From Micractinium sp. NFX-FRZ (Eukaryota > Chlorophyta > Trebouxiophyceae > Chlorellales > Chlorellaceae): DNA of 59,479 nucleotides. Where the stretch lies: assembly GCA_029339195.1 (NCBI GenBank), contig JAPTJF010000397.1, forward strand, positions 1 to 59,479. Direction: 5' to 3'. Below the pieces are notes generated by a model. The model was given only the letters and a program-made list of their open reading frames with translations, was not told the DNA's origin and ran no database searches. The position numbers and the translations under genes were made by a program. Positions 32,423-43,095 of this stretch are shown in pieces. Numbering within the stretch: the stretch's first letter is position 1; every line of letters begins with the position of its first letter.

Positions 32423-33370
32423 TCAGTGGCAGAAGGCAAAGGCCTGGGCGGCGGCGCTGGCGCTGGCAAACCCGCCCTGCGCGGCTGCAGCCGCCTCGGC
32501 CTGGGCCAGAGCGGAGCACAGGGGTGCAGGGTTGGAGGCGAAGGCAGTGGCCAGGGCCTGGGCGTAGGCGGTGGAAAAGCCGTCACCGTAGGCGAGGGCG
32601 GTGGCGAGGGCGGTGGCAATCGCGGTGCTGTCGGCGCTGCTGGCAATGGCAGTGGCGGTCGCCTGGTCACAGGGGGGAGGGAGGTAGAGGGGAGATACGT
32701 GTGTAAGAGGAACACAATGGCTTGAAGGCCTCGGAAGTGAAAGCATGAGTCAACCACTCTCCTTTGTTCCTCCCCCGCACGCCACCGGGCAGCCCACCCT
32801 CCAAGGAGCCCCTAAGCCGCCCGCCCCACCTGCGCAAACGCCTGGGCAGCACCAGTGTAGCCGCCAGCATACGCCTGAGCTGCTGCCTGTGCCGCGGCAT
32901 ACCCGCCACCAGAGGCAAAGGCAGACGCATAAGCCTGGGCCAGGGCGCCGTGCCCCACAGCGGCCGCCTCGGCTGCCGCCTGGGCCACGCCTGCCCCGCT
33001 GGCGGCTGCCTGGGAGCTGGCCAGGGCCTGGCCGCCGTGGGCAGCAGACGCCTTGCTGGTGGCCACAGCGGTGGCCCTCAGCTTGCGGCCTGCGGGATGG
33101 GAGGGAAGAGGAAGAGGGGGTCGATGGCGACTGAGTAAATGCCGGAAGCTGGCAGCAGGAAGCCCAATTCCTCAGCCATGAAATATTTGCCGCTGCCAGG
33201 AAGCTGGGTGAAGCTGAGGGGAGGTGAGCGGGCACCCCAGCCCAGCTGCTGCTGCGGCTTCCACGCCACCTCTGCCGCAACTTCGTATCCCTCTTACTCT
33301 GCAGTGGGTGTGCTTGGGTGCCGATCATGCCAGCAAACAGCACCAGGCAGGCAAGCAGGGCGGCCTTCAT
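32423..33370 (-). CDS. Small secreted Ala/Gly-rich silk-like protein S1
   Basis: Minus-strand exons 33370-33298, 33089-32830 and 32662-32423; phases 1 and 0 fit, 190 aa. The N-terminus MKAALLACLVLFAGMIGTQA is a clear signal peptide, followed by HPLQSRKLRATAV. The mature part is about half alanine with Gly, Ser, Gln and aromatic Tyr/Phe at intervals: ASSQAAASGAGVAQAAAEAA, ASAFASGGGYAAAQAAAQAY, IASSADSTAIATALATALAY. It ends NPAPLCSALAQAEAAAAAQ and AAAQAFAFCH. Two Cys near the end could pair. The composition resembles spidroin-type structural proteins, but homology cannot be claimed from composition. Likely a wall or extracellular structural protein. S2 is a near-identical copy with the same exon sizes (73, 260, 240 nt). 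Confidence 0.8.
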
Positions 33371-34300
33371 GGCTGGGGCGGGCGGGAGTGACTTGTTAAC
33401 ACCTTGCAACGTGGCAGGGGGAAGTGCAGGGGTGCTGATTGTAGAGAGAGTAGGGAACGAGATTTGTGCCTGGAGCGGCATTGGAGCCCGTTCAAGTACC
33501 TCTCGAGGCAGAGCAGCTTCCCTTGGGGTCCCAGCAGACACGCCTGGTCACTTCCCAAAGCCGCGTGGCAGCTGCCTGTAGCTACAGCAGGCTGCCTGTG
33601 TCTCGCGCCCGCTGGAGAGTGGGGAGCAGGCGCAGCCAGGGGGGCATGGGCTTCAAGGTTACTTTGACCTCGGACAGAAACAGAGGGGTTGAAGGCTGCA
33701 CCATCGCAGAGACGACGCCCGCGTACTGCCTTGCTCAAGCCGTTGCGGACACGTTATTGCTGCTGCCTCGCCTGGCATTTGGAGGCATCATTACAAGGGC
33801 AGGGCAGGCTGCTCAGATGACTGGGCACCAAATGTAGAAGCTGCACATGAAGTGGGGGAACATGTGAACGGCCCTCGTGGTGCTAGCTTCTCACCACCTA
33901 GCTGCTGCTGCTGATGCGCGGAGCGCTCAAACACAAAACCCATGGCGAGCTGCTGATGCGGGCAGCGTGAGCGGATGGCAACACACTGAACGGAGGCGAA
34001 ACACACATGCGCTTAAAATTGATGGTTTAAACTGCTGATTTGTGCAGAAGGGTATTTTTGATGAGCACCTGTTGTGAGATGGGCACATGGTGATAAAAAG
34101 CAGAGGGTGCGCGCTTAAAGGCAGGGTGCACCCACGGCAGGGTGCTTGAGGCTGAAGCGTGGGGTATGTGGGTCGTGGGCACAGGACAGGGATGCTTGGC
34201 CAGCTGCACTGGAGGGCGCTCCGGGCACCCATCTATCTAGCTGACACTAGCAACAGCTGTCCAGCGGGATTCGGGTGTGTGCGTGCTGGGCCGCCGGCGC
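33371..34300. other. Intergenic S1 / G7
   Basis: About 33485-33540 (TTCAAGTACCTCT onward) matches the upstream region of S2 at about 44189, so it is probably S1 5' UTR or promoter. 34084-34222 is a repeated 3' flank shared with G8. No gene seen. Confidence 0.5.
34084..34222. repeat. 3'-flank duplicate, copy beside G7
   Basis: GCAGAGGGTGCGCGCTTAAA through GGCCAGCTGCACT is nearly identical to 38536-38652 beside G8. It marks the duplicated 3' flanks of the two genes. Confidence 0.85.
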
Positions 34301-37300
34301 TCAGGGCACGCCCGCCAGGTGCAGCGCTGTGGTCATGGCCCTGGCGGCGGCAGCGTGCCGCCCCTGGCGCAGCAGCAGGCACAGCAGCTCCTCCTGCAGG
34401 CAGGCAGGAGGCAAGGAACAGCAAGGCGAGCAGCTTAGCACTGGTCACTGTTGAGGAGGGGTACAGGTCGACATCCCTCACAAGCAGTTGTGCATGCAGG
34501 CAAGCTACAGCTGCACTGCATTGATACACTGCCTGCTCGCCAGCTGGCGCTGCCCGGTGCCAGCTCACCCTGGATGCCTGTGCCCCCGGCGGCAGCGTGT
34601 CCAGCAGGATCAGGAAGGAAGCAGCCAGCTCATCAGTCAGGCCGGCAGCGGCAGCGGCAGGCAAGGTGGCAGCCTCCAGCAGCAGGCGCTTCAGGTCCCT
34701 CTGCTGTGGCTGCTGCGCTTGTGCCTGCGGCTGCTCTGTGTGCTGTGCCTGCGTCTGCGGCTTTGGCTGCAGCTGCTGCACTTGTGCCTGTGGCGGTGCA
34801 TGTAGCAGCGGCTGGGCTGTAAGCTGCTGCTGCTCCTGCTGTTGTTCGGCCGAGTGCGGCCGCGGCAGCTGGTCGCTGGGGTGGGAGGGCGCTACTTGCT
34901 GAGGCTGCTGTGCCTGCCCAAAGCGCGGCACGGCTAGCGGAATCAGTGGATGCTGCTGTGCCTGCTGTGATGCCGCTGGCTGCTGCTGCCCGCTCACCAG
35001 CAACGGAGGGGTATGCCGATGCCTGGTGCTGGCATCTGAAGACTGGCGGGCAGGCAGCTGGGCAGGTGCAGAAGGTATTGGCTGCTGCTGCTGCTGCTGC
35101 TGGGAGCCAGGGGCCAGGCAGCTCACATTGTGCGGCAGCGGCGACACTTGCTGCTGACCAGGCAGAGGCTGGTACTGCGGCATCATTGGCCGCGCTCTCA
35201 GCTGCTGCTGGGTGTGCTGCTCCAGCAGCTGCTGTGCCTGAGAAGAGGCTCCCGGGGACCAGGCGTGTGCCTCGGCCTGTTGATCCTCACTTTGCTCCTG
35301 CCGCTGCCGCTTCTGCTGTCGCCGCAGGAGCTTGCGTGGCGGACGCCGACACTCCTGCTCGTCAGCCTTGCATTCGGAAGATGGTGGGAAGCTGCGGGGC
35401 GCTGCTGCTGCTGCTGCCACAGAGGCGCAAGGGGCAGCATTGGCAGTGTCGTCACTGACAGCTGTATGCTGCTGCAGCTGCTGCTGCTCCGCACTGCGGG
35501 CACGCTTGGCTGCTCCTGCTGCGCCCGCTGGCACCTCCCCTCCGCTGGCCGCCTGATCCTTCCCCCTGCGCTGCTGCTGCTTCCAAAGTCTACTGTGGCA
35601 TAGATGGCACAGCCACTCTGCGCCCGTGACCGGGTGCCGGCACCAGCCGGGTCGATCCACCCTGCCAGAGCTGGTGGAACTGCACTCCAGGCACTGCCGC
35701 TGGCTCCCCTCGCGCCGTGCAGCGTAGAAGCAGGGGCTGCACAGCCAGCGTGCGCCGCTGACCGGGTGGGGGCGCCAGGCTGCAGTCTTGGCAAACCCTG
35801 GGCTGTCGGTGCCGCACCGCAGGCACTGCACACCCAGGGGCCGCAGCAGCCCACCATGCCTGTTCATGTGATCACGGCAGGCGCTGCACAGAAGCTCGAG
35901 GGTGTTGGGGTGGCGCCGCCAGTCGCGGCTGGTGCTGGTCGCGCCGCAGTGAGAGCACACCCGCTGCTGCTCCCCTTCTGCCTCCTCCCCTTCTTCACCT
36001 GCTACCTCTGCAACAGCATCTGCCTCCCCCTCCTCCTCTTGCTGCTGACGCGTCATGTCTCTCAGCGCCCCAATGTGGCAGCGCTTGCACAGCCACTTTG
36101 CCTCTGCAAGCGAGTGGCGGTGCCAGCATGCCCCAAAGCCAGGGCTGGTGGCATCGCACTCCAGGCACTGCCGCTGCTCCTCTGCCTCCTCTGCTTCTGC
36201 AAGACCGGCTGCCGCTACCGCCGCCGCCGCCTCTGCTGGTGCTGATGCTGCTGCTGGTGCGGCTGCCTGCCGTTGCCTGATGCCCACCTCGTCAGGTACC
36301 AGGGAAGGGCCCAGGCCAGGCAGGTGCTGGCGCCCAGGCAGCGTGCGAGGCTGCTGCTCCTGCTGCCGCCGCAGCTGGTGCTCCTGACGCTGGCGCCCCT
36401 GCTCGTCCGCCTTGCTCTTGGCGGATGGTGAGAAGCTGGGGACTGCTCCTGCTGCTGCCGCTGCTGCTGCTGCTGCTGTTGTTGCCGGGGAGACACGGCG
36501 TGCAGATTCGGCAGTGACCTCACAGCCGGCTGCCGGCTGCCGCTGCTGCTGCTCAGTTGTGCGGTGGCGCTTGGCAGCCTGCTGGCCAGCATCTGCTTGT
36601 CGCCTGGGAGAGGAAGCCTGCTGCCGCTCCTGCTGCTCCTCCTCTGCCTCTTCCTCCTGCCGTCTCCGCTGCCGCCTGCGTGTCCCCCTGCAGCCGTTGT
36701 AGCACTGGCGGCACAGCCACTCAGCACCTGTATGTGGGTGGCGCAGCCAGCACGCGCGCTTGGCGCCACCAGGGCTGCTGGCGCCGCACACCAGGCACTG
36801 CCGCTGGTCGGTCGCGCGGCGCGCGGCAAAGAAGCAGGGGCTGCACAGCCAGCGTGCGCCGGTGACCGGGTGGGGGCGCCAGGTGGCATTGTGGGCCAAA
36901 CCTGGGCTGCCGGCGCAGCACTGCAGGCACTGAACGCCCACTGGTCGCATCTGTCCCCCGTGCCTCTGCATGTACTGCCTGCAAGCATTGCACAAATGCT
37001 CGCGTGTGGTGCGGCTCCTGTGCCACTTGCAGGTGCTGCCTGTGCCGCAGTGAGAGCATACTGCCCGCTCCTCCTCTGCCTCCTGCTCACCCTCCACCTG
37101 CGCCTCATCACGCTCCTCCTCCATTTCCTCCTGCCCTGCAGCCTCAGCCGCTGCCGCTGCTGGTGCTGCTGCTGCCTGCTGCCCGCTGCTGTCTCCTCCC
37201 TCTGGAGTAAATGCAGGGCCTAGCCCGGGCAGATGCTGTGGGTGGTGCTGCTTGCGGGACTGCTGCCTGGGAATCGGTGGCAGCGGCCGCTGGCCTACCC

Positions 37301-37388
37301 CGCCGCCGCTCCCAGCCGCTGCGCCCGCCGTTGCCAGCGGAGGGACGCCAGCGGCTGCTCTGGCACCCTCGGCATGTCCCTGCTGCAT
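34301..37388 (-). CDS. GATA-like multi-zinc-finger protein, copy G7
   Basis: Minus-strand exons 37388-34569 and 34393-34301 (AGG|GTGAGC, CTGCAG, phase 0), 970 aa, the largest member. Start MQQGHAEGARA. Two finger blocks. Block 1: CSHCGTGSTCKWHRSR..LCNAC (GATA-like), CLQCCAGSPG..WLCSPC, CLVCGASSPG..WLCRQC. Block 2: CLECDATSPG..WLCKRC, CSHCGATSTSRDWRRHP..LCSAC (GATA-like), CLRC..WLCSPC, CLEC..WLCHLC. Seven fingers, all with four Cys. Between and after the blocks lie AAKRHR and AAKRARS basic motifs and long Gln-rich stretches. The C-terminal domain is DLKRLLLEAATLPAAAAAGL and TDELAASFLILLDTLP, tail EELLCLLLRQGR..TALHLAGVP. The two-block plan resembles G1 but the blocks are ordered differently, suggesting an independent internal duplication. 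Reading through the intron gives a much longer frame to 34233 without the tail, so splicing is preferred. Confidence 0.78.
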
Positions 37389-38535
37389 TGACCTGCAGCA
37401 GGCAAGGCTCGAGGGAAGGTTTAAATAGCCGACTGAGGGCAGAGCCGGCAGTGCGGTTTTTGCCTGTGCGTGCTGCCTTCTTACATCTTGACACTGTCAG
37501 CAGCGAAACCAATGTTTGAAGGCGGGACCTAACCTCTCAGAGTCGGTGGGCTGGGCACGCCAGTGCTTTCCTCTCTCAGCTCCCTTCCACCCGCTCCAAG
37601 CCTGCAGCAGATTCCCTAGGTCACTGATGGGCAGAGACGGGTACCAGTGGGAAGGGGCCGATTATCTGTGTCGTTTATTCACGCAGGCAAACCCCCGGCC
37701 AGCTGGGGAGCTCCCGTGTGTGGCCCCCCTGCAGCAGCCGCTGCTCCTCGCTTCTCATCCAACGTGGTGCTCCACAAAGCATGCTGGTGGCCATGGCGAC
37801 CTTGGTCAGTGCCTCAAACGAACGTCAGGCCCCAATCCACCGCTGCCGCCTTTGCCGCCCGCCCCTCCCCAGCAGTGCGTGCTGTTCTGCCGTAACGCTT
37901 CCACTAGTGTCACCAGAAAACATATGTAGGCGGGCGGCCCGGCTGGCAGTCACCGATCGTGCAGGCATGCAAAGCTGGTGCAGCTGTCATCAGTTTTTGT
38001 TGTACAGGCCTGCCAGCAAAGTGGCGCAGCTGCTGTAACCCTGTCACACGAGGGGCCTGAAGGCGGTGCTCAGGACAAGCTGTCTGTTGGCGGGCTGCAG
38101 CAGGTGGTGTGCGACTTCTGTCACTCGTGTGCAGTATGTGAGCAAGCCCACAGATGCCGACAGCAAAGGAGGAGCACGGGAGGAGTACCATGTCCCCACG
38201 ACACTCTTCGAGGCTCTGCCGATGTTGCCGTGCAGTCAAGGTTGGGAGGCGAGCAGGCACCCCCGCCAAGCTGCTGCTGCCGGTGGGTTCCTACCAGCTG
38301 ACGTTTCAATTGGCTATGCTTGCGTCACTCAATTTGCATTAGGTGGGCCTGGGCGTAAAGCTCACTGCGCCAGGCAGGAAGCAGGGCGTCCTTCGAGGCT
38401 GAAGTAGGCGGGAGGTAGCGTGAGCGACCGGTTGCAGTGGGCAGGTGCAGAAGTGAAGATGGTAGGAGAGAACTTAGGGTTTGGAACTGCAGAATTGTGC
38501 AAAAGGGTAATTGTGATGTGCGCTTTGTGACGAAA
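37389..38535. other. Intergenic G7 / G8
   Basis: No gene recognised. About 38235-38285 (GGGAGGCGAGCAGGCACC, then CCAAGCTGCTGCTG) resembles intron 1 of S1 and S2, so a fragment of a third silk-like copy may once have been here; no coding part survives that I can see. Confidence 0.4.
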
Positions 38536-38652
38536 GATAGCAGAGGGTGCGCGCTCAAAGGCAGGGTGCACCCACGGCAGGGTGCTTGAGGCTGAAGAGT
38601 GGGGTATGTGGGTCGTGGGCACAGGACAGGGATGCTTGGCCAGCTGCACTGT
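38536..38652. repeat. 3'-flank duplicate, copy beside G8
   Basis: Nearly identical to 34100-34216. Followed by a short local duplication (CTGTTGGGCACACCGGGCA twice, 38649-38686). Confidence 0.85.
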
Positions 38653-38754
38653 TGGGCACACCGGGCACTGTTGGGCACACCGGGCATCTACTAGCTGACA
38701 CTGGCACCAGCTGTCCAGCAGAATTCGGGTTGTGTACTTGCTGGGCTGCCGGCG

Positions 38755-40735
38755 CTCGGGGCACGCCTGCCAGGTGCAGCGCTGTGGTCATGGCCCTGGC
38801 AGCGGCAGCGTGCCGCCCCTGGCGCAGCAGCAGGCAAGCAGCTCCTCCTGAAGGTAGGCAGGCCCGTCAGGCGGGGACGAGAGCATGAGGCACAGCTCAG
38901 CATGGCATGATTGAGGAGGGGAGAGGCAATCCTCCCATTCAAGACAAGCAGTTGCGCTGGCAGGATGCATGTGGGCACTGCTCTGCACTGCACTGTACAC
39001 TGCACTGCACACACTGCCTGCTGCCAGCTGGCGCTGCCCGGTGCCAGCTCACCCTGGAGGCCTGTGCCCCCGGCGGCAGCGTGTCCAGCAGGATCAGGAA
39101 GGAAGCAGCCAGCTCATCAGTCAGGCCGGCGGCAGCAGCGGCTGGCAAGGTGGCAGCCTCCAGCAGCAGGCGCTTCAGGTCCCGCTGCTGTGGCTGCTGC
39201 ACCTGCGGGTCTGGCTGCTGTGCCTGCTGCGCTTGTGCCTGCGGCTGCTGCACTTGTGCCTGTGGCTGTGGCTGTGGCTGTGGCTGTGGCTGTGGCTGTG
39301 GGTTGTATGCAGGCTGCTGCTGCTGCTGCTGCTGCTGTTCTTGTGACTGCGGCCGTGGCGTTGGCGGCAGCGGGGGCGGCTGCCCTGCCGCTGGCCCCAA
39401 GCCCTTCCGGCCACCGGGCAGCTGGTTGCAGGGCTGGCAGGGCGTCACTTGCTGGGGCTGCTGTGCCAGCAAGAATCGAGGCACGGGGGGCGGAATCTGT
39501 GAATGCTGCTCCTCCTGCTGTGACGCCACTGGCTCCTGCTGCCCGCCCACCAGCAATGGAGGGGAGTGCCGCTGCCTAGTGACCACGGTGCAGGCGTCTG
39601 AAGCCTCCTGACTTGCTGGCAGTTGGGAAGGTGCGGACTGCGCTGGCTGCTGTGGGTGAGGCAAGGGCCGCTGCGGCTCTGCATGGGGCCTACCTTGCAG
39701 CCTCGCCTCATGCTGCTGCTGCTGCTGATCTGCCTGCTGCTGCTGCTGCTGGGAGCCAGGGGCCAGGCAGCTCAGTGCCTGCGGCAGCTGCAGCAGGCGC
39801 TGCTCATCGGGCAGCGGCTGAGACTGCGGTGTCATTGGCCGCGCCATCAGCTGCTGCAGGGACTCAGGCTGCTGCTGCGGGGCGTACTGCTCGGGCAGCT
39901 GCTGTGCCTGAGGAGAGGCTCCTGTGGAATGCGCTAGTGCCTCAGCCTGTGCCTCCTCATTTCGCTCCTGCCGCTGTCGCTTCTGCTGCCGCCGCAGCTG
40001 ACGTGGCGGACGCTGGCACTCCTGCTCTGCAGCCTTGCAATTCGCCGCTGCTCCAGCTGCTGCTGCTGAGGCAAGGAGCGCAGCATTGGCAGTGCCCTCT
40101 CCGAGTGTCGCTGGCTGCTGCTGCCGCTGCTTCGACCCCCGGCCCCGCTTGGCAGCAGGCTGCGGAGCTTGGATCTGCTGCCTGGCAGGGGGGCCCACTC
40201 TTACCTCCACCTGCCCCTCCTCTCCCTCCTCCTGCTGTGGCTCATGCTGATGACGAGTGCTTTTTCGCTGCCGCTGGCACCTGTCGTAGCACCGCTGGCA
40301 CAGCCACTCTGCGCCCGTGACTGGGTGCCGGCACCAGCTGGGTCGATCCACCCTGCCAGAGCTGCTGGAGCCGCACTCCAGGCACTGCCGCTGGCTCGCC
40401 TCGCGCCGTGCGGCGAAGAAGCAGGGGCTGCACAGCCAGCGTGCGCCGGTGACCGGGTGGGGGCGCCAGGTTGCAGTCTTGGCAAACCCTGGGCTGTCGG
40501 TGCCGCACCGCAGGCAAGGCTCCCCCACTGGCGGCAGCAGCCCGTCATGCCTGTTCATGAAAGTACGGCAGGCGCTGCACAGCCGCTGGTGTGTGGTGGG
40601 ATGGCGCCGCCAGCTGCTGCCGCTCCTGTTTGTGCCACAGTGCGAGCACACCCACCGCTCCTCCTCTTCCTTCGCTCCTGATCCAAGTGCACTGACATCT
40701 GGATCCCTCTCCCCATCCTGCGGCTGCCCCTTCAT
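38755..40735 (-). pseudogene. GATA-like multi-zinc-finger gene, copy G8 (decayed at both ends)
   Basis: Exon 1 is 40735-39053 on the minus strand; the last exon region is 38847-38755. Three intact fingers: CSHCGTNRSGSSWRRHP..LCSAC, CLRC..WLCSPC, CLEC..WLCQRC; then AAKRGRGSK, Gln-rich sequence and the first half of the C-terminal domain (DLKRLLLEAATLP, identical to G7). Defects: the first finger is cut to RQRQCLECHAADLEDMKG and its upstream frame meets a stop. The last exon has lost one base (GAGGAGCTGCTTGCC against GAGGAGCTGCTGTGCC in G7), which shifts the conserved tail. The family stop codon TGA has become CGA. With the frameshift the product would end ..GGTLPLPGP. The acceptor in front is CTTCAG. 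Either a pseudogene or a protein with an altered tail. Confidence 0.75.
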
Positions 40736-41689
40736 GTCTTCCAAGTCAGCAGCGTGGCACTCCAGGCACTGGCGCTGCCTCCTGGCCCGGCTGGCCCGGC
40801 TGGCCCGCTGTTTTCCTCGTCAAGTGTTGTGAAATTAAGTTCCTTCCCTTGTGAGGTCACCCTTGACACGTGTGCAGGCTGGTGTTCGTGGCCCGCGGCG
40901 GCACCTGGAGCCCCAGCACTCATCACCACTGGCCCCCCGCCTTCAAGGCGGCTGCCCAGACCCTGCTGCTGGCTGGCAGCTCCCCAACACCACAGCCAAA
41001 CAGGCGCAGTGGGCTGGCGGCGCTGCCCAATGATTTGCTCCTGCATGTGGTAACGCTGGAATCTGCGCCCTTGTCTGCCTGGCTGTGACCGCCCCAGCAT
41101 GCGGTCGGACACCAGCTGCCTTTGCCCTGCGGTGGCGGCTTCGGCAACACTAGCAGCATATGCTCTTGTCAGGCATGCTTGCTTCATGATTTGTAGCACC
41201 ACTTGTCCTGCACAGAAGCCACGGTTGCAGGGGCGGGCGCATGCCGGTGTAAGGCGGCCACGCCTCAATGTGGGGGTTATGTAGGCAGAAAGCCTTGGTG
41301 TGCTAGCGGGGTAAGGTGTGCTCCTGCACAAGAGCATGCGTGTGTGGACTCGACACATGTTGCCAGAGTCTGATGACCACTGGCTGAGGGATTGGTGCAC
41401 TGCTGCACTCCCCATCTGAACCTGCCAGCAGGCGGCAAGGGAGGCGAGCAGGCACGCTGCGCTGCCTGCGCTGCGACCCAGCTCCGCCTCAAATCACCGC
41501 GTTTCAACCTCTCACCATTGCACACATCAAGCCGGCTCGCAGTATGGCTCGCTCAAACCAGGCGGCCGTGCTTCACGCGCTCTTCCTGGCGGTCCTTGCC
41601 GCATCCCTTTCGGGTGAGTGGTTCGGTCCCCGTTCTGGCCGTCTCCCCCCCCGCGCTGCAGTCTCGCATTTCGACTTGTGCACAGACGC
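40736..41689. other. Intergenic, upstream of G8
   Basis: The minus strand upstream of G8 carries the truncated finger 1 (to about 40800) and then no family similarity. No gene recognised apart from the possible exon at 41544. Confidence 0.4.
41544..41612 (+). other. Possible orphan signal-peptide exon
   Basis: ATG at 41544 gives MARSNQAAVLHALFLAVLAA SLS, a good signal-peptide shape, followed by a GGTGAGTGG donor-like site. No downstream exon could be tied to it, and it overlaps the antisense side of a family relic. Low confidence. Confidence 0.25.
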
Positions 41690-41938
41690 GGTAGCAAGGA
41701 CCTCGCGCGCGCTGCGACGGCGCCTGCTGCTGCTGCTGCCCCTGTTGTCCTCTGGAACCAGCGCAGCGCCCAGGCCGGGCAGGCGCTGCGGGCAGGGCTG
41801 CTTGCGGGGCTGCCTCTGATCAGATTCAGCAGCTGCGCCCGCTGGCCTCCCCCGCCGCACCCGGCGCTGGGCGTGCCGCTGCAACCGGCGCGGGTGCGGC
41901 TTTCTCTGTCGTAGCCTCCACAGGGCGCTGCTGCATGC
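41690..41938 (-). pseudogene. N-terminal relic of a G6-type zinc-finger gene
   Basis: Minus strand: starts MQQRPVEATTEKAA at about 41938, like MHQRPVEAAPLG of G6. After a frame change it continues ESDQRQPRKQPCPQRLPGLG then AALVPEDNRGSSSS, matching RQRQQRRKQPLPQHLPG and TALVPEDSGG of G6. No fingers follow. A truncated, frameshifted gene copy. Confidence 0.7.
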
Positions 41939-43095
41939 ACCTGCAGTCAACGGCACTTCCAGCAAGGGTTGAATGCAGCTGCGGGCAGTGCCCGCGGAGG
42001 CAGCGTCTGCCCGTCTGACAGCGTGGGTGCGGCCTGCCTTCTTACCTCTCTCGACCCTGTTACCAGCGAACGCAAGGCTTCCCAACAGGAGCCTATCGCG
42101 CAGAGTACAGTAAGATAGACCGGGTTGGACCCTGCTTTCTTCTCTTCCAAGGTGTGTCACTCGTTCTTGCTTGGATGGCCCTTCCAGCTGCCTTCCATCG
42201 ATCCCTGCAACCCAGCAGGTGGTGTCCAGATTCCAAAGCAGACCCGGCCTTGGAAGCCGTCGGCCGCCATGCTGCTCTCTGTTGCTGCACAGTGTTGCTC
42301 CTTTGGTGAAGCTTTCGGGCTTTTTCACCGGGTCTTGAATAGCCCAGGCTGCACCGCCGCAGGCGCCTTGGCCGCGCCAAGCGCCGTGCCGCCAAGCGCA
42401 CTGCTGCCGCGCGCTGCTTGGGGGCACGCGGCCAGCCTGGCCTTCTGGCGCGTGCAAGCTGGAGCTGCGCACCCCTTGCCTCAGGACAGTGCACCACGGC
42501 CAAGTTTTCTTCTTTTTGTCCACTGTATGTTTGTTCTGGCCCGCAGCGGTGGTGCAGCCTGTGCCCGGCAGCACTGCCAGAGCGCTGCGGGCGGCCACGC
42601 GCTGGGCACTGCCCTGCGCTGCGCACGCTGAGGTCTGGGGATGGTGGCAAGCTGCGTCCCTGCTGACAGGGCTGTCACGACTCAGCAGGTGCTCACTGGG
42701 CTCTTACGCCGAGACGAGCTCGGATGGGTCTGTTGCTGGCGCCAGCTCAGGCAGCGGTGCCCTTGCCGGCAGCTGCTGCAGCTGGCTTTGGCAGCGTGCG
42801 TCTTGCCTTGTGATTTAGCAGGGTATTTACAGAGCTGTGCACACAAAGCTTATATGCAGCGCTGTCGCAGTAGGGGCACTGCTCCAGGAACAGATAATGG
42901 GGCAGATCAGCAGATTCGATAAGTGACAGATCGGTACAAATCAGGGCACATGCATTGGGGTGCAGGCACAAGTGGGTGTTTTTTGGGATGACTTGCAAGG
43001 CTGGACTTCAGGGTGGATCATAGACAAGTGAATGGGGCAAGCACCAGGGGTTCTGTAGGGACCATGAGGGCGTTTAGTGCGCTCCCAGCCGGCCC
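41939..43095. other. No clear gene
   Basis: Upstream of the relic and downstream of S2. Plus strand near 42570-42630 reads ARQHCQSAAGGHALGTALRC AR then stop, a faint echo of the family tail (GQHSAAAQLMSTALRLAG), but too weak to call. Confidence 0.3.

Noticed and set aside
32401..33138. Arg/Gly-rich plus-strand frames opposite S1 and S2
   Set aside because: Antisense shadows of the Ala-rich codons; no signal peptide and not consistent with the exon structure.
34233..34568. Extension of G7 to a 1051-aa frame
   Set aside because: This reads through the conserved intron and loses the family tail; the spliced form restores it exactly.
42540..42635. Further copy of the family tail exon on the plus strand
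   Set aside because: Only a faint pattern (QH..SAAG..TALRCA) with wrong Leu positions and no upstream domain half; could be chance in GC-rich DNA.
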